This document shows positions 38,154-45,622 of a DNA stretch of 64,000 nt, one piece after another. A program made the position numbers and the translations under genes. Source of the DNA: Streptomyces albogriseolus (GTDB taxonomy: Bacteria > Actinomycetota > Actinomycetes > Streptomycetales > Streptomycetaceae); contig BMVA01000003.1 in the NCBI GenBank assembly GCA_014650475.1, positions 186,001 to 250,000 of the forward strand, in the 5' to 3' direction. Under the pieces are notes generated by a model, which had not been told where the DNA came from, did not search any database, and was given only the letters and a program-made list of their open reading frames with translations. Positions within the stretch are counted from its first letter, which is position 1. Every line of letters begins with the position of its first letter.

Positions 38154-38687
38154 TTACGCCCGCACGGCACCGGCGTGCGCGGCGACACGCGCTCCGACCC
38201 GTGTGCGGGTGGCCACGAGCTGGCCCTCCTGCGGGTAGGCGTGCCAGGTGCGCCAGTGGAACTGGCCCTCGTGACAGCGGGCGAGCATCGCCGTGAAGGC
38301 GTGCGGGCTGCCGGGGAAGACGCCGGCGAGGCCCTGCGGGTGGTCGGAGACCAGGGCGAGCAGCTCCTGCGCCCGGCCGGCGAAGGCGACCGGAGGGAGG
38401 ACTTCCACCCGGGCGGCGAACTCGTACTCCCAGTCGTCCACCCGCTTGGCCACGCCCAGCGGGAGGGGCGTGCTGCTGCCCGGGATGCACGCCACCGTCT
38501 CCGAGCAGAGGCCCCGGTCCTCCTCCAGCAGCACCTGGTGGGAGGCGCCGAGCAGTCTCAACTGCAGTCTCACTCCCTGGAGTTCCAGGTCGAGGGAGGC
38601 CAGTGCCGGAAGCGGCTCGCGGCCCAGGGCCCAGGCGAGATCGGACGCGCGCGTATCTGAATAGGCGGTGTTCAGGGTCGTGAGCAT
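38154..38687 (-). CDS. DUF2617 family protein
   Basis: A 177-residue actinobacterial DUF2617 protein (LNTAYSDTRASDLAWALG; LELQGVRLQLRLLGASHQVL). The ATG at 38687 with GGAG 7 nt upstream is preferred over the longer frame. No catalytic motif is recognised and no function is known. Confidence 0.88.
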   Translation of the reverse strand: MLTTLNTAYSDTRASDLAWALGREPLPALASLDLELQGVRLQLRLLGASHQVLLEEDRGLCSETVACIPGSSTPLPLGVAKRVDDWEYEFAARVEVLPPVAFAGRAQELLALVSDHPQGLAGVFPGSPHAFTAMLARCHEGQFHWRTWHAYPQEGQLVATRTRVGARVAAHAGAVRA

Positions 38688-39072
38688 GGATCGGCTCCGC
38701 AAGCACACAGGAGAGAGATACGGGTCCGCACACCCCGGGGACCGGGGACTCGGCCCGTCAGCCCGGTCGCCCGGCCGGAAGAGGTCCGCGGGGAGATCCG
38801 ATGGCTGCGCTGGTTGATTTATAGGGAATCATGAACTGTGCCGCCACCACAGCGTTTTTACCCAACTTCGTGGGCTTTCCATCCCTGGGGGGCTCCCCAG
38901 CTCACCTGTTCAACTACAGCGTGCGCTCCCGGTTTCGGCTCACCACGGCGCACAACACACCGACTTGGACGCAGCGTTCACCACCGCCGACACACCACAG
39001 CGGGGTCCGCCCCAGGTGCGGACCCCGCTGCCGCGGATGCGTTCTCCCGAAGTGGAGCCGCGCTGCCCCGTG
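38688..39072. other. Intergenic region with low-GC stretch
   Basis: Without a convincing gene. It contains an AT-richer stretch at about 38810-38880, presumably the DUF2617 promoter region on the minus strand, and the terminator at 38998-39030. Weak plus-strand frames here lack codon bias and ribosome sites. Confidence 0.6.
38998..39030 (-). terminator. Terminator after the Cys/Gly-rich protein gene
   Basis: CAGCGGGGTCCGC (38998-39010) pairs perfectly with GCGGACCCCGCTG (39018-39030), with a 7-nt loop. It sits about 40 bases past the stop of the 80-aa gene. Confidence 0.8.
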
Positions 39073-39315
39073 TCAGCCGCCTCCACCGCCGCATCCGCCC
39101 CCTCCGCAGGACGACCCGCCTCCGCAGGACGAGCCTCCACCGGAGGACGATCCACACCCCGCGCCGCCCCCGCTGTCTCCGGCCCACCAGCCTCCGGAGC
39201 TGCTGCCGGACTGGCTGCTTCCGCTCCCCGAGCCCGCTCCGGAGCCCCGGGACGCCCGCACGGCGAACGTCACGAGCAGGACGAACCCGACAACCAGGAT
39301 AATGCCGACAACCAT
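39073..39315 (-). CDS. Small membrane protein with Gly/Ser/Cys-rich tail
   Basis: 80 residues. A single membrane segment (about 3-19, VGIILVVGFVLLVTFAV) is followed by a Gly/Ser-rich tail containing WW at 43-44 and cysteines at 54, 64, 70 and 75, ending in a run of glycines. An excellent ribosome site AAGGAGG 8 nt before the ATG supports expression. The tail is low-complexity, so domain searches will not help. Possible roles include a surface or metal-binding protein; none is shown. Confidence 0.8.
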   Translation of the reverse strand: MVVGIILVVGFVLLVTFAVRASRGSGAGSGSGSSQSGSSSGGWWAGDSGGGAGCGSSSGGGSSCGGGSSCGGGGCGGGGG

Positions 39316-39551
39316 GGCGCCACCCTCCTTCCCGTTCCCCCCGTGATCCCCCGCGGCATCCCCCCGTGGGTGCCCGGCTCACGGTGTGACCGGGACATGC
39401 CCTCCCCGATTCCGCGCCAAAGCAGAGTTGAGCAACTCCAGAGGTTTCCCGCCGGGAGACTGGCCGGCGCCCGGTCCTGGTTGCCCAGTGCCGTACTTCT
39501 GCAGGGGACATGCCCTAAGGTCGCGCTGTTCCTGGGGAGGGGTGGCGCGAG

Positions 39552-39722
39552 GTGCGTGCTGTGCGGTGGGCCGTGGTGTGCGTGGCGGGGATGCTGGCGT
39601 TGGCCGTCAACGGCACGCCGGTCCCTGCGGAGTACAACGGCATCCTCATGGACGGCGCGGCCTTCACCGAACTGCTGGAGAGCGTCGAGCGCGCCACGCT
39701 GTGGGAGGCCGACCGGACGTGA
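39552..39722 (+). CDS. Short secreted-type peptide, 56 aa
   Basis: A small gene starting with GTG at 39552, with GGGGAGG 11 nt upstream. The first ~27 residues are basic then hydrophobic (VRWAVVCVAGMLALAVNG) like a signal peptide, leaving a ~30-residue acidic mature part with TELLESVERATLWEADRT at the C-terminus. It sits 70 bp before the aminotransferase on the same strand. I do not recognise it. An alternative GTG at 39561 would shorten it by three residues. Confidence 0.55.
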   Translation: MRAVRWAVVCVAGMLALAVNGTPVPAEYNGILMDGAAFTELLESVERATLWEADRT

Positions 39723-39792
39723 ACGCCCGGCGGGGCGACGCGTCGGCGCCGGTGAGTTGAGGACGTTGCCGATCCGGCGGAGGATGGCCCGT

Positions 39793-40980
39793 ATGACCTC
39801 CAGTGATCGTCCTCTTCTCAACCGTCGGCTCGCGGAGTTCGGGACGACGGTCTTCGCCGAGATGTCGGCGCTGGCCCTGCGCACCGGGGCCATCAACCTC
39901 GGGCAGGGGTTCCCCGACACGGACGGCCCGGAGGAGGTCCGGGAGGCCGCCGTGCGGGCGCTGCGCGACGGGCGCGGCAACCAGTACCCGCCGGGGCCCG
40001 GCATTCCCGAGCTGCGCACCGCGATCGCCGCCCACCAGCAGCGCCGGTACGGCCTGTCCGTCGACCCCGACACCGAGGTGCTGGTCACCGCCGGCGCCAC
40101 CGAGGCGATCGCCGCCTCGCTGCTGGCGCTCGTCGAGCCCGGCGACGAGGTCATCGCACTGGAGCCGTACTACGACTCCTACGCGGCCTGCATCGCCATG
40201 GCGGGCGGCACCCGTGTCCCCGTCACGCTGCGGCCGGGTGAGGGCCGCTTCCGGCTGGACCTGGACGAACTGCGCGACGCCGTCACCGACCGCACCCGCC
40301 TGCTGCTGATCAACACCCCGCACAACCCGACCGGCACGGTCCTCACCCGCGAGGAGCTGGCGTCGATCGCCGAGCTGGCCGTCGAGCGGGACCTGCTCGT
40401 CGTGACCGACGAGGTCTACGAGCACCTGGTGTTCGACGGCGCCGAGCACATCCCCCTGGCGTCCTTCCCCGGCATGCGGGACCGCACGGTCACGATCTCC
40501 AGCGCGGGGAAGACCTTCTCGTTCACGGGCTGGAAGGTCGGCTGGATCACCGCCTCCCCCCAGCTGGTCAGGGCGGTCCGCTCCGCCAAGCAGTACCTCA
40601 CCTACGTCTCCGCGGGCCCGTTCCAGTACGCGGTCGCGGAGGCCCTCGCCCTGCCGGAGTCGTACTTCACCGGCTTCCGCGCGGACATGCTCGCCAAGCG
40701 GGACGTCCTCGCGGCGGGCCTGGAGAAGGCCGGACTGACCGTCTACCGCCCGTCCGGCACCTACTTCATCACCGCCGACATCCGCCCCCTGGGCGAGACG
40801 GACGGCATCGCCTTCTGCCGCGCCCTCCCGGAACGCGCGGGCGTCGTCGCCATCCCCACAGCCGTCTTCTACGACCACCGGGAGATGGGAGCGCCGTTCG
40901 TCCGCTTCGCCTTCTGCAAGCGTGCGGATGTGTTGCGCGAAGCGACCGCCAGACTGTCCGGCCTGCGCGATCGCACATAG
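39793..40980 (+). CDS. PLP-dependent class I aminotransferase
   Basis: A 395-residue fold-type I aminotransferase. NLGQGFPDTDGPEEV, NTPHNPTGTVLT, the YYDSY substrate loop, and the cofactor lysine in SSAGKTFSFTGWKVGW are clear. The ATG at 39793 is chosen because GGCGGAGG lies 9 nt upstream. Closest in motif to methionine/kynurenine/glutamine-type aminotransferases rather than strict aspartate aminotransferases. The nearby kyn genes make kynurenine a possible substrate, but that is only context. Confidence 0.93.
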   Translation: MTSSDRPLLNRRLAEFGTTVFAEMSALALRTGAINLGQGFPDTDGPEEVREAAVRALRDGRGNQYPPGPGIPELRTAIAAHQQRRYGLSVDPDTEVLVTAGATEAIAASLLALVEPGDEVIALEPYYDSYAACIAMAGGTRVPVTLRPGEGRFRLDLDELRDAVTDRTRLLLINTPHNPTGTVLTREELASIAELAVERDLLVVTDEVYEHLVFDGAEHIPLASFPGMRDRTVTISSAGKTFSFTGWKVGWITASPQLVRAVRSAKQYLTYVSAGPFQYAVAEALALPESYFTGFRADMLAKRDVLAAGLEKAGLTVYRPSGTYFITADIRPLGETDGIAFCRALPERAGVVAIPTAVFYDHREMGAPFVRFAFCKRADVLREATARLSGLRDRT

Positions 40981-41026
40981 TCAGCCCGTCCGCGCCCTCA
41001 AGGAACGACACCCTTGCTGAAAAGCA

Positions 41027-41109
41027 TGAACACTTCGGCTTTCGCTGTTCAGGCGTCGCTCATCTGAGTGGTCGAACGACATTTCGGCGTCCACTGTTCA
41101 CGCCGTTCA
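41027..41109. promoter_or_regulatory. Repeated TTCA elements upstream of the TetR gene, candidate operator
   Basis: TGAACA (41027-41032) faces TGTTCA (41046-41051), and CTGTTCA/GTTCAG elements recur at 41094-41100 and 41105-41110, just before the TetR start. The arrangement would suit autoregulation but spacing is irregular. Confidence 0.35.
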
Positions 41110-41123
41110 GCACAGTGGCCGAC

Positions 41124-41753
41124 ATGAGCTCGCGTTACAGCTACGGTCCCAACCCCCACAGCACCGGGCATGTGATCAGCACGGTGCGCACCCTCATGCG
41201 CACCGGCGGTCTGGACGTGTCCCTGACCGCCATCGCCCGCGCCTGCGGCACCACACGGGCCTTCCTCTACAGCAACTGGAAGACCGCCTCCGCACTTCAC
41301 CTGCGCGCGCTGCGGTCGGAACTGGCGCAGGCCTTCGAGGCGGCGCAGCGCACCTGCCCGAGCGACGGCACCGTTCCGGGCATCACCGCGCACCTGACGG
41401 AGGTCGTCCGCACCGTCCGACGTCACCCGACCACGGCGGCCGTCGCACGCTCCGCCCCTGAGGTCTTCTCGGCGGCGTACACGGCGGCGAAGGGCCCGCT
41501 GACGCAGGACGCGGTGGAACGCATCGCCGACCTGCTGCACCCCCTCCACCCGCACGGCGGCGTCTGGGGCGATTCCGAACTGGGCTCCAGGCCCTGGAAG
41601 ATCCTGTGGATCGCCCGGCCGGCCGCCCTGTGCCCCGACGCCGTCGGCGACCGATGCCGGGAGGACACCCTGGACAACGCCTTCGCCGCACTGCTGCGCG
41701 ACCTGCTCGCACCCTGGCGCGAAAGCGGTCGACTCAGGGACGGCGGGACTTGA
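41124..41753 (+). CDS. TetR-type transcriptional regulator
   Basis: A ~209-residue TetR-like regulator. The HTH lies at about residues 20-60 (LTAIARACGTTRAFLYSNWK), followed by a helical ligand-binding domain. A GTG at 41115 is an alternative start. It lacks an obvious divergent target; the stop overlaps the downstream DUF397 gene tail-to-tail by about 20 bp. Its own upstream repeats suggest autoregulation. Confidence 0.82.
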   Translation: MSSRYSYGPNPHSTGHVISTVRTLMRTGGLDVSLTAIARACGTTRAFLYSNWKTASALHLRALRSELAQAFEAAQRTCPSDGTVPGITAHLTEVVRTVRRHPTTAAVARSAPEVFSAAYTAAKGPLTQDAVERIADLLHPLHPHGGVWGDSELGSRPWKILWIARPAALCPDAVGDRCREDTLDNAFAALLRDLLAPWRESGRLRDGGT

Positions 41754-41946
41754 GGTCGCCTATGAAGGCGACCCAGGAGGCGCCTTGGAAACACAGGGCC
41801 GGCCCCTGCGGGACCTTGCTGTCACGCACGGGGACGACGCCGGGGAGTCCGCCGGCCACCTCCACGCAATTGCCGCCCTCCTGATTGCTGTAGCTGCTCC
41901 TGCGCCACTCGGCGACGCTCAGATCGGGACGGGACGTTCGCTCCAC
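41734..41946 (-). CDS. DUF397 protein of the second WhiJ-type locus
   Basis: A 70-residue DUF397 protein (EWRRSSYSNQEGGNCVEVA, then VPVRDSKVPQGPALCF, WVAFIGDLK). It starts with GTG at 41946 inside the upstream XRE gene and overlaps it by 125 bp in another frame, which is far more than the usual few bases in such pairs. Confidence 0.9.
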   Translation of the reverse strand: MERTSRPDLSVAEWRRSSYSNQEGGNCVEVAGGLPGVVPVRDSKVPQGPALCFQGASWVAFIGDLKSRRP

Positions 41947-42766
41947 GATGGTTGTCCTCCCTCACGGATCGGATCATGTCGAGCGACATGAGCGGGGGCA
42001 GAGCTGCCGCCCGCAGCCGATCGTAGGTCAGGCAGAACCGCTTCACCTCGTCCGGATCCTCGATCAGTTGGCCGTAGTGCGCGCCTTCCGTGTAGGCGAC
42101 CTCCGTGCCGTCCGGCAGGGTCAGGACGGTCAGGGAGCCGCCCATGGCTTCATGCTCCCCCTGGCCATACGGCAGTACCTGCACGGTGATGTGCGACGCG
42201 TCGCTGGTACTGATCAGCCGGTCCAACTGCTCTTCCATCACAGCCCGGCCGCCGACGGGGCGCCGGAGCACCGCCTCGTCGAGGACCACCCACAACTCCG
42301 GGCGGTCGCTCGTGACGAGACGCCTCTGCCGTCCCATGCGCGCGGCGACCCGCTCCTCCAACTGCTCCTCACTGTCGAGCGTCCGGCCGACCTTCAGCAC
42401 GGCTCGCGCGTACGCCTCCGTCTGCAACAAGCCAGGGACGACATGCGCCGCGTATTCGCGGACGGCCACCGCCCGCTCCGAGTACTCCATGAACTTCCGC
42501 GACCAGTCCGGAAACGCCTCCCGGTACACGTACGGCCACAGCTCGACGAGGAGGTCGTCCGCACCAAGGACGGCATCCAACGCACGGGCCAGTTCCAGCG
42601 TCGGCTTCGCCCCCGACGCCCGCTCGATCTGCGTGATCCGGGTGCTCACCACGTGGACCAGCGCACCGAGTTCGGCCTGCGTGAGCCCGGCCGCCGTCCG
42701 CAGTCTCCGCACCCGCGCGCCGAACAGCGCGGCCATCGACGCACTGGGGTCAATTCCGTTGGCCAA
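41822..42766 (-). CDS. WhiJ-type XRE regulator with DUF5753, second locus
   Basis: About 314 residues. XRE HTH in RRLRTAAGLTQAELGALVHV, then DUF5753 with VVPGLLQTEAYARAVL and ITVQVLPYGQGEHEAMG. The TTG at 42766, with GGAAG 7 nt upstream, gives the familiar MANGIDPSAS start; ATG 42736 is the alternative. Beyond the normal end (near LDMIRSVRED) the frame continues for ~45 Arg-rich residues inside the DUF397 gene, suggesting loss of the ancestral stop. Divergent from an RsbW-like gene. Confidence 0.88.
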   Translation of the reverse strand: MANGIDPSASMAALFGARVRRLRTAAGLTQAELGALVHVVSTRITQIERASGAKPTLELARALDAVLGADDLLVELWPYVYREAFPDWSRKFMEYSERAVAVREYAAHVVPGLLQTEAYARAVLKVGRTLDSEEQLEERVAARMGRQRRLVTSDRPELWVVLDEAVLRRPVGGRAVMEEQLDRLISTSDASHITVQVLPYGQGEHEAMGGSLTVLTLPDGTEVAYTEGAHYGQLIEDPDEVKRFCLTYDRLRAAALPPLMSLDMIRSVREDNHRGANVPSRSERRRVAQEQLQQSGGRQLRGGGRRTPRRRPRA

Positions 42767-42890
42767 AGCGTCACTTCCGTTTCTTATGGCCTGAAAGGTA
42801 AGCCTGCTCCCCCTGTCGAGCGTAGGCCGGAATGACGAATCCTGACCACGGAACGTGACAGAACGCTTACGGAGAAGGACGGAGTGCGCC

Positions 42891-43358
42891 GTGCTCACAG
42901 GAACGATCGCCCAGGACCGGGAACTGCCGACGGCCACCGCACAGTTCTCCTCCTCGCCGCACGGCGCGCGGCTCGCCCGGCGGTTCGCCGTCCGGAGCCT
43001 GGAGGGGTGGGGGCATCCGCCGGCGTCGGACGTGTCGTGCACGCTCGCCCTCGTCGTCGGGGAGCTGGCGGCGAACGCCGTGTGCCACGGCCGTGTCCCC
43101 GGCCGGGACTTCGGTCTGCGGCTCGTGCTCGACGAGACGGCGGGCCTGGTCCGCGCCGAGGTCGCGGACGCCGCCGCGGACAAGCGGCCTCCCCTGGCCA
43201 CCCCCGTGGTGCCGCCCGAGGGCGAGTCCGGCCGGGGTCTGTTGCTGGTGGACGTCCTGGCCGAGCGCTGGGGCTGGGAACCCCGGGAGCCCGTGGGCAA
43301 GACGGTATGGGCGGAGTGCGCCCTGGGCGGCCCCGGGACAGTGCGGGAGGAGGTGTGA
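42891..43358 (+). CDS. RsbW-like ATP-binding protein (HATPase_c)
   Basis: A 155-residue GHKL ATPase of the anti-sigma/RsbW type: N-box GELAANAVCHG, and the G-box GESGRGLLLVDVLAERWG. GTG at 42891 is chosen because GGAG lies 6 nt upstream; an earlier GTG at 42855 is possible. With the divergent XRE and DUF397 genes it completes the three-gene layout known from the whiJ/abaA-type loci of Streptomyces. No sigma factor is adjacent. Confidence 0.88.
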   Translation: MLTGTIAQDRELPTATAQFSSSPHGARLARRFAVRSLEGWGHPPASDVSCTLALVVGELAANAVCHGRVPGRDFGLRLVLDETAGLVRAEVADAAADKRPPLATPVVPPEGESGRGLLLVDVLAERWGWEPREPVGKTVWAECALGGPGTVREEV

Positions 43359-43497
43359 GAGAGCCCGGCGCACACGGCCGGCCGGAGGTGCGGGTGAGTG
43401 CCGTCGCGCCGGCGGTGAGTACCGGTACTCATGCCGGGGCACGGCCCTGCCGGTCACTCTGGTGATCACCGATCCGTACCGGCTCGAAGGGCCTCCC

Positions 43498-44148
43498 ATG
43501 CCGATCTCTGCCCGCTTCCGCCCGCGGCGGCTCCTCGCCCTCGCCACGGACAGCCTGCCCGCCCGTGCCTACCTCGGCCTCGTCGCCCTCGGCGTCGTGG
43601 TGCTCTTCCTGGCCCCGGACAGCCCGTACGCCATGGCGCCGGCGCTGCTCACGGCGCCGCTCTCCTTCCTGCCCGTGGTCCTGCCCTTCGGGGCCGGTAC
43701 GGCGGGGGGCGGGGCGGCCGAGGTGGCGGCGGCCGTGCTGTACGGCGGGTGGCTGCTGCTGTGCGCCCTGGTGAACGCCGCCGCGTTCGGCGCGCTCGCC
43801 CGCAGGCCGGACCGGGCGCCCGCGGCGCGCCCTCGGCGGACGCTGCTCGCGGCCGCCGTCGACAACTGGCCCGCACGGGCCTACGTCGCCGTGGTCGCGG
43901 CGGCCCTGGGCACCTTCCTGTACGCCGTGCTGCTGTCGCCGGACCCCGGGTTCGCGGGCATCTGGCCCCTCATCGCGGCGGCACCGCTCAGCTTCCTCGC
44001 CGTGGCGGTGTCGGCGCCCGCCGAGTACTCGCTCCCCTGGCTGGGCACGCTGGTCTTCTCCGTCGGCGTGGCCCTGGCCGGGCTGGTCAACGCCGTGCTC
44101 ATCGGACGCCTCGCCCGCAGGATCGGGGGCCCGCCGAGCCGCGGCTAG
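43498..44148 (+). CDS. Membrane protein with internal duplication
   Basis: A 216-residue membrane protein made of two similar ~100-residue halves. Each begins LLALATDSLPARAYL / LLAAAVDNWPARAYV, then a hydrophobic helix, then a second helix with APLSFLPV / APLSFLAV. About six membrane segments in all. Function unknown. Its stop and that of the convergent DUF1707 gene share the four bases CTAG (44145-44148). Confidence 0.82.
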   Translation: MPISARFRPRRLLALATDSLPARAYLGLVALGVVVLFLAPDSPYAMAPALLTAPLSFLPVVLPFGAGTAGGGAAEVAAAVLYGGWLLLCALVNAAAFGALARRPDRAPAARPRRTLLAAAVDNWPARAYVAVVAAALGTFLYAVLLSPDPGFAGIWPLIAAAPLSFLAVAVSAPAEYSLPWLGTLVFSVGVALAGLVNAVLIGRLARRIGGPPSRG

Positions 44149-44753
44149 CCGCGTGCCCGGTCGTTCGCCAGCCTCCGCCGCTCCCAGCGGTTCGGGTGGC
44201 GGACGACCACGCCCGCCATGCCGCCGGAGCCGGTGACGCGGAGCAGGGGGGTGCCCGGGAGGCGGTCGGGGGTGGTGGTGTCCTTCAGGCCGCCGATGCC
44301 GGGGTCCAGGGCGCCGGTGTCGGCCGCCCAGCCGTCGGGGACGACGATCGTGACGCCGGCCGCCTCGCCGTACGCCTCCACGGTGACCTCGGGCAGCCGG
44401 CACTCGGCGCGGCTGAAGTCGAGCTTCACGCCGCCCAGCCCGCCGCGGGCGATCACATGCGCGGGGACGTCCCAGCGGCCGGGGCCGCGGGACGCTCCCT
44501 GAAGACCGCCCTTGACCTCCAGCGACGGCAGGTCGGCGGGCGCCGGCGGCCTCGGCAGGTCCGCGGTGAGGGCGTCCAGCTCGGCGTAGGTCTTCGCGGT
44601 CAGCGCCCGCTCCAGCCGCTCGTCCAGCTCGTCGAGGTCGATGCGCCCCTCGGCGGCCGCGTCGCGCAGCTGCTCCACCACCGCCTCGCGGTCGTCGTGG
44701 GAGGCGCGCAGGCCGCCTCGGTCGTCGTCACGGGGGGCCGGCTCGGCTGTCAT
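44145..44753 (-). CDS. DUF1707 (SHOCT-like) protein
   Basis: A ~202-residue protein. The DUF1707 domain (RASHDDREAVVEQLRDAAAE, then DLDELDERL) occupies about residues 14-65. A beta-rich C-terminal part (VKLDFSRAECRLPEVTVEAYG) resembles the cell-wall-active-antibiotic response domain. Found widely in actinobacteria, sometimes linked to envelope stress. The start at 44753 skips an N-terminal extension of doubtful coding quality. Confidence 0.85.
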   Translation of the reverse strand: MTAEPAPRDDDRGGLRASHDDREAVVEQLRDAAAEGRIDLDELDERLERALTAKTYAELDALTADLPRPPAPADLPSLEVKGGLQGASRGPGRWDVPAHVIARGGLGGVKLDFSRAECRLPEVTVEAYGEAAGVTIVVPDGWAADTGALDPGIGGLKDTTTPDRLPGTPLLRVTGSGGMAGVVVRHPNRWERRRLANDRARG

Positions 44754-44800
44754 GACCCCAAGAATAGGCGGGCCCGGCGGGGCGGAGGCGGACATGAGAG

Positions 44801-44847
44801 AGCCCGGCCCCGCGACCGGCCGCACGGGCCGGCCTCCGGGCCGGGCT
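44801..44847 (-). terminator. Terminator downstream of the YbjN gene
   Basis: AGCCCGGCC (44801-44809) pairs with GGCCGGGCT (44839-44847), enclosing a CCGGCC/GGCCGG inner stem (44816-44821 / 44827-44832). It lies past the YbjN stop on the minus strand. Confidence 0.7.
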
Positions 44848-44901
44848 GGGCTCCCTTACGGCGTGCGCCCGGCCGGCGCCGCCGCTCGCGCGCGAGGACG
44901 C

Positions 44902-45432
44902 CTACGCGTCGTCGTCGGGCTTGTCCGCGTCGTTGATCTCCTGCTCCAGGCCGAGCTGCTCGACGAGCCACTTGTCGAACTCGATGGCGGCCCGCACCCA
45001 GCTGACCGTCGAGGAGACGAAGTGCTCGAGGCTGACGCCCATGCCGATCAGCATCTGCGCCTCACCGATGAGACGGACCGTGCCGTCGTCATGGGTGTGC
45101 GTGTACACCTTGGGCCACAGCGTGCGCCGGTTCCAGTCGTCGACGGACTCGAGCAGCTGGGGCTTCTCGTCGATCTGGTGCGGCCGGTCGTAGAACGTCC
45201 GGACGGAGAAGATCTGCTGGTCGCCTTCCCCACGGAACATGAAGTACGTGCGGAACTGCTCCCACGGCGCCGCGAGGTCACCCTCGTCGTCGACGACGTA
45301 CTTGAGCTCCATCTGGTCGAGGAGCTGCTTCACGAGGTCCTGATCCGGGACGACGGGGCCCGCCGGTCCTTGGGGCTGCGGCTCGGGCTGCTGGCCCCCG
45401 AAATTCGGAATCGAGGACGGGTCGATGGTCAC
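44902..45432 (-). CDS. YbjN-domain protein
   Basis: A 176-residue protein with a YbjN/TY3S-chaperone-like fold: LVKQLLDQMELKYVVDDEGD, then FRTYFMFRGEGDQQIF and GEAQMLIGMGVSLEHF, followed by an acidic tail. GTG at 45432 with GAAGGGAA about 7 nt upstream is chosen over a longer frame. Function is not established for the actinobacterial proteins. Confidence 0.85.
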   Translation of the reverse strand: MTIDPSSIPNFGGQQPEPQPQGPAGPVVPDQDLVKQLLDQMELKYVVDDEGDLAAPWEQFRTYFMFRGEGDQQIFSVRTFYDRPHQIDEKPQLLESVDDWNRRTLWPKVYTHTHDDGTVRLIGEAQMLIGMGVSLEHFVSSTVSWVRAAIEFDKWLVEQLGLEQEINDADKPDDDA

Positions 45433-45558
45433 CGTGAATTTCCCTTCGTACGGATCCCGCCATCCTCCCCCATGCGGGGAGGGGGGTGGCAAGCCCCGAC
45501 GGGCCTGTCAGCCGAGGGCTGACTCGATCCGGTCAGGTCCTGGGTACCCGTAAAGGCT

Positions 45559-45606
45559 CCGGGCCCAACGTGCGCGCGGAAGATCCGCACGTCACGCCGG
45601 GCCCGG
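45559..45606 (-). terminator. Terminator downstream of clpB
   Basis: A two-part stem: CCGGGCCC (45559-45566) with GGGCCCGG (45599-45606), and ACGTGCG (45568-45574) with CGCACGT (45586-45592). It begins about 17 bases past the clpB stop. Confidence 0.75.
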
Positions 45607-45622
45607 GAACCGGAACCGGAAC

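Noticed and set aside
38831-39346. Proline-rich plus-strand frames at 38831-39346
   Set aside because: Shadow of the Gly-rich minus-strand protein (Gly codons read as Pro on the other strand).
40981-41555. Minus-strand gene at 41049-41555
   Set aside because: Opposite the TetR gene, lacking motifs or a ribosome site.
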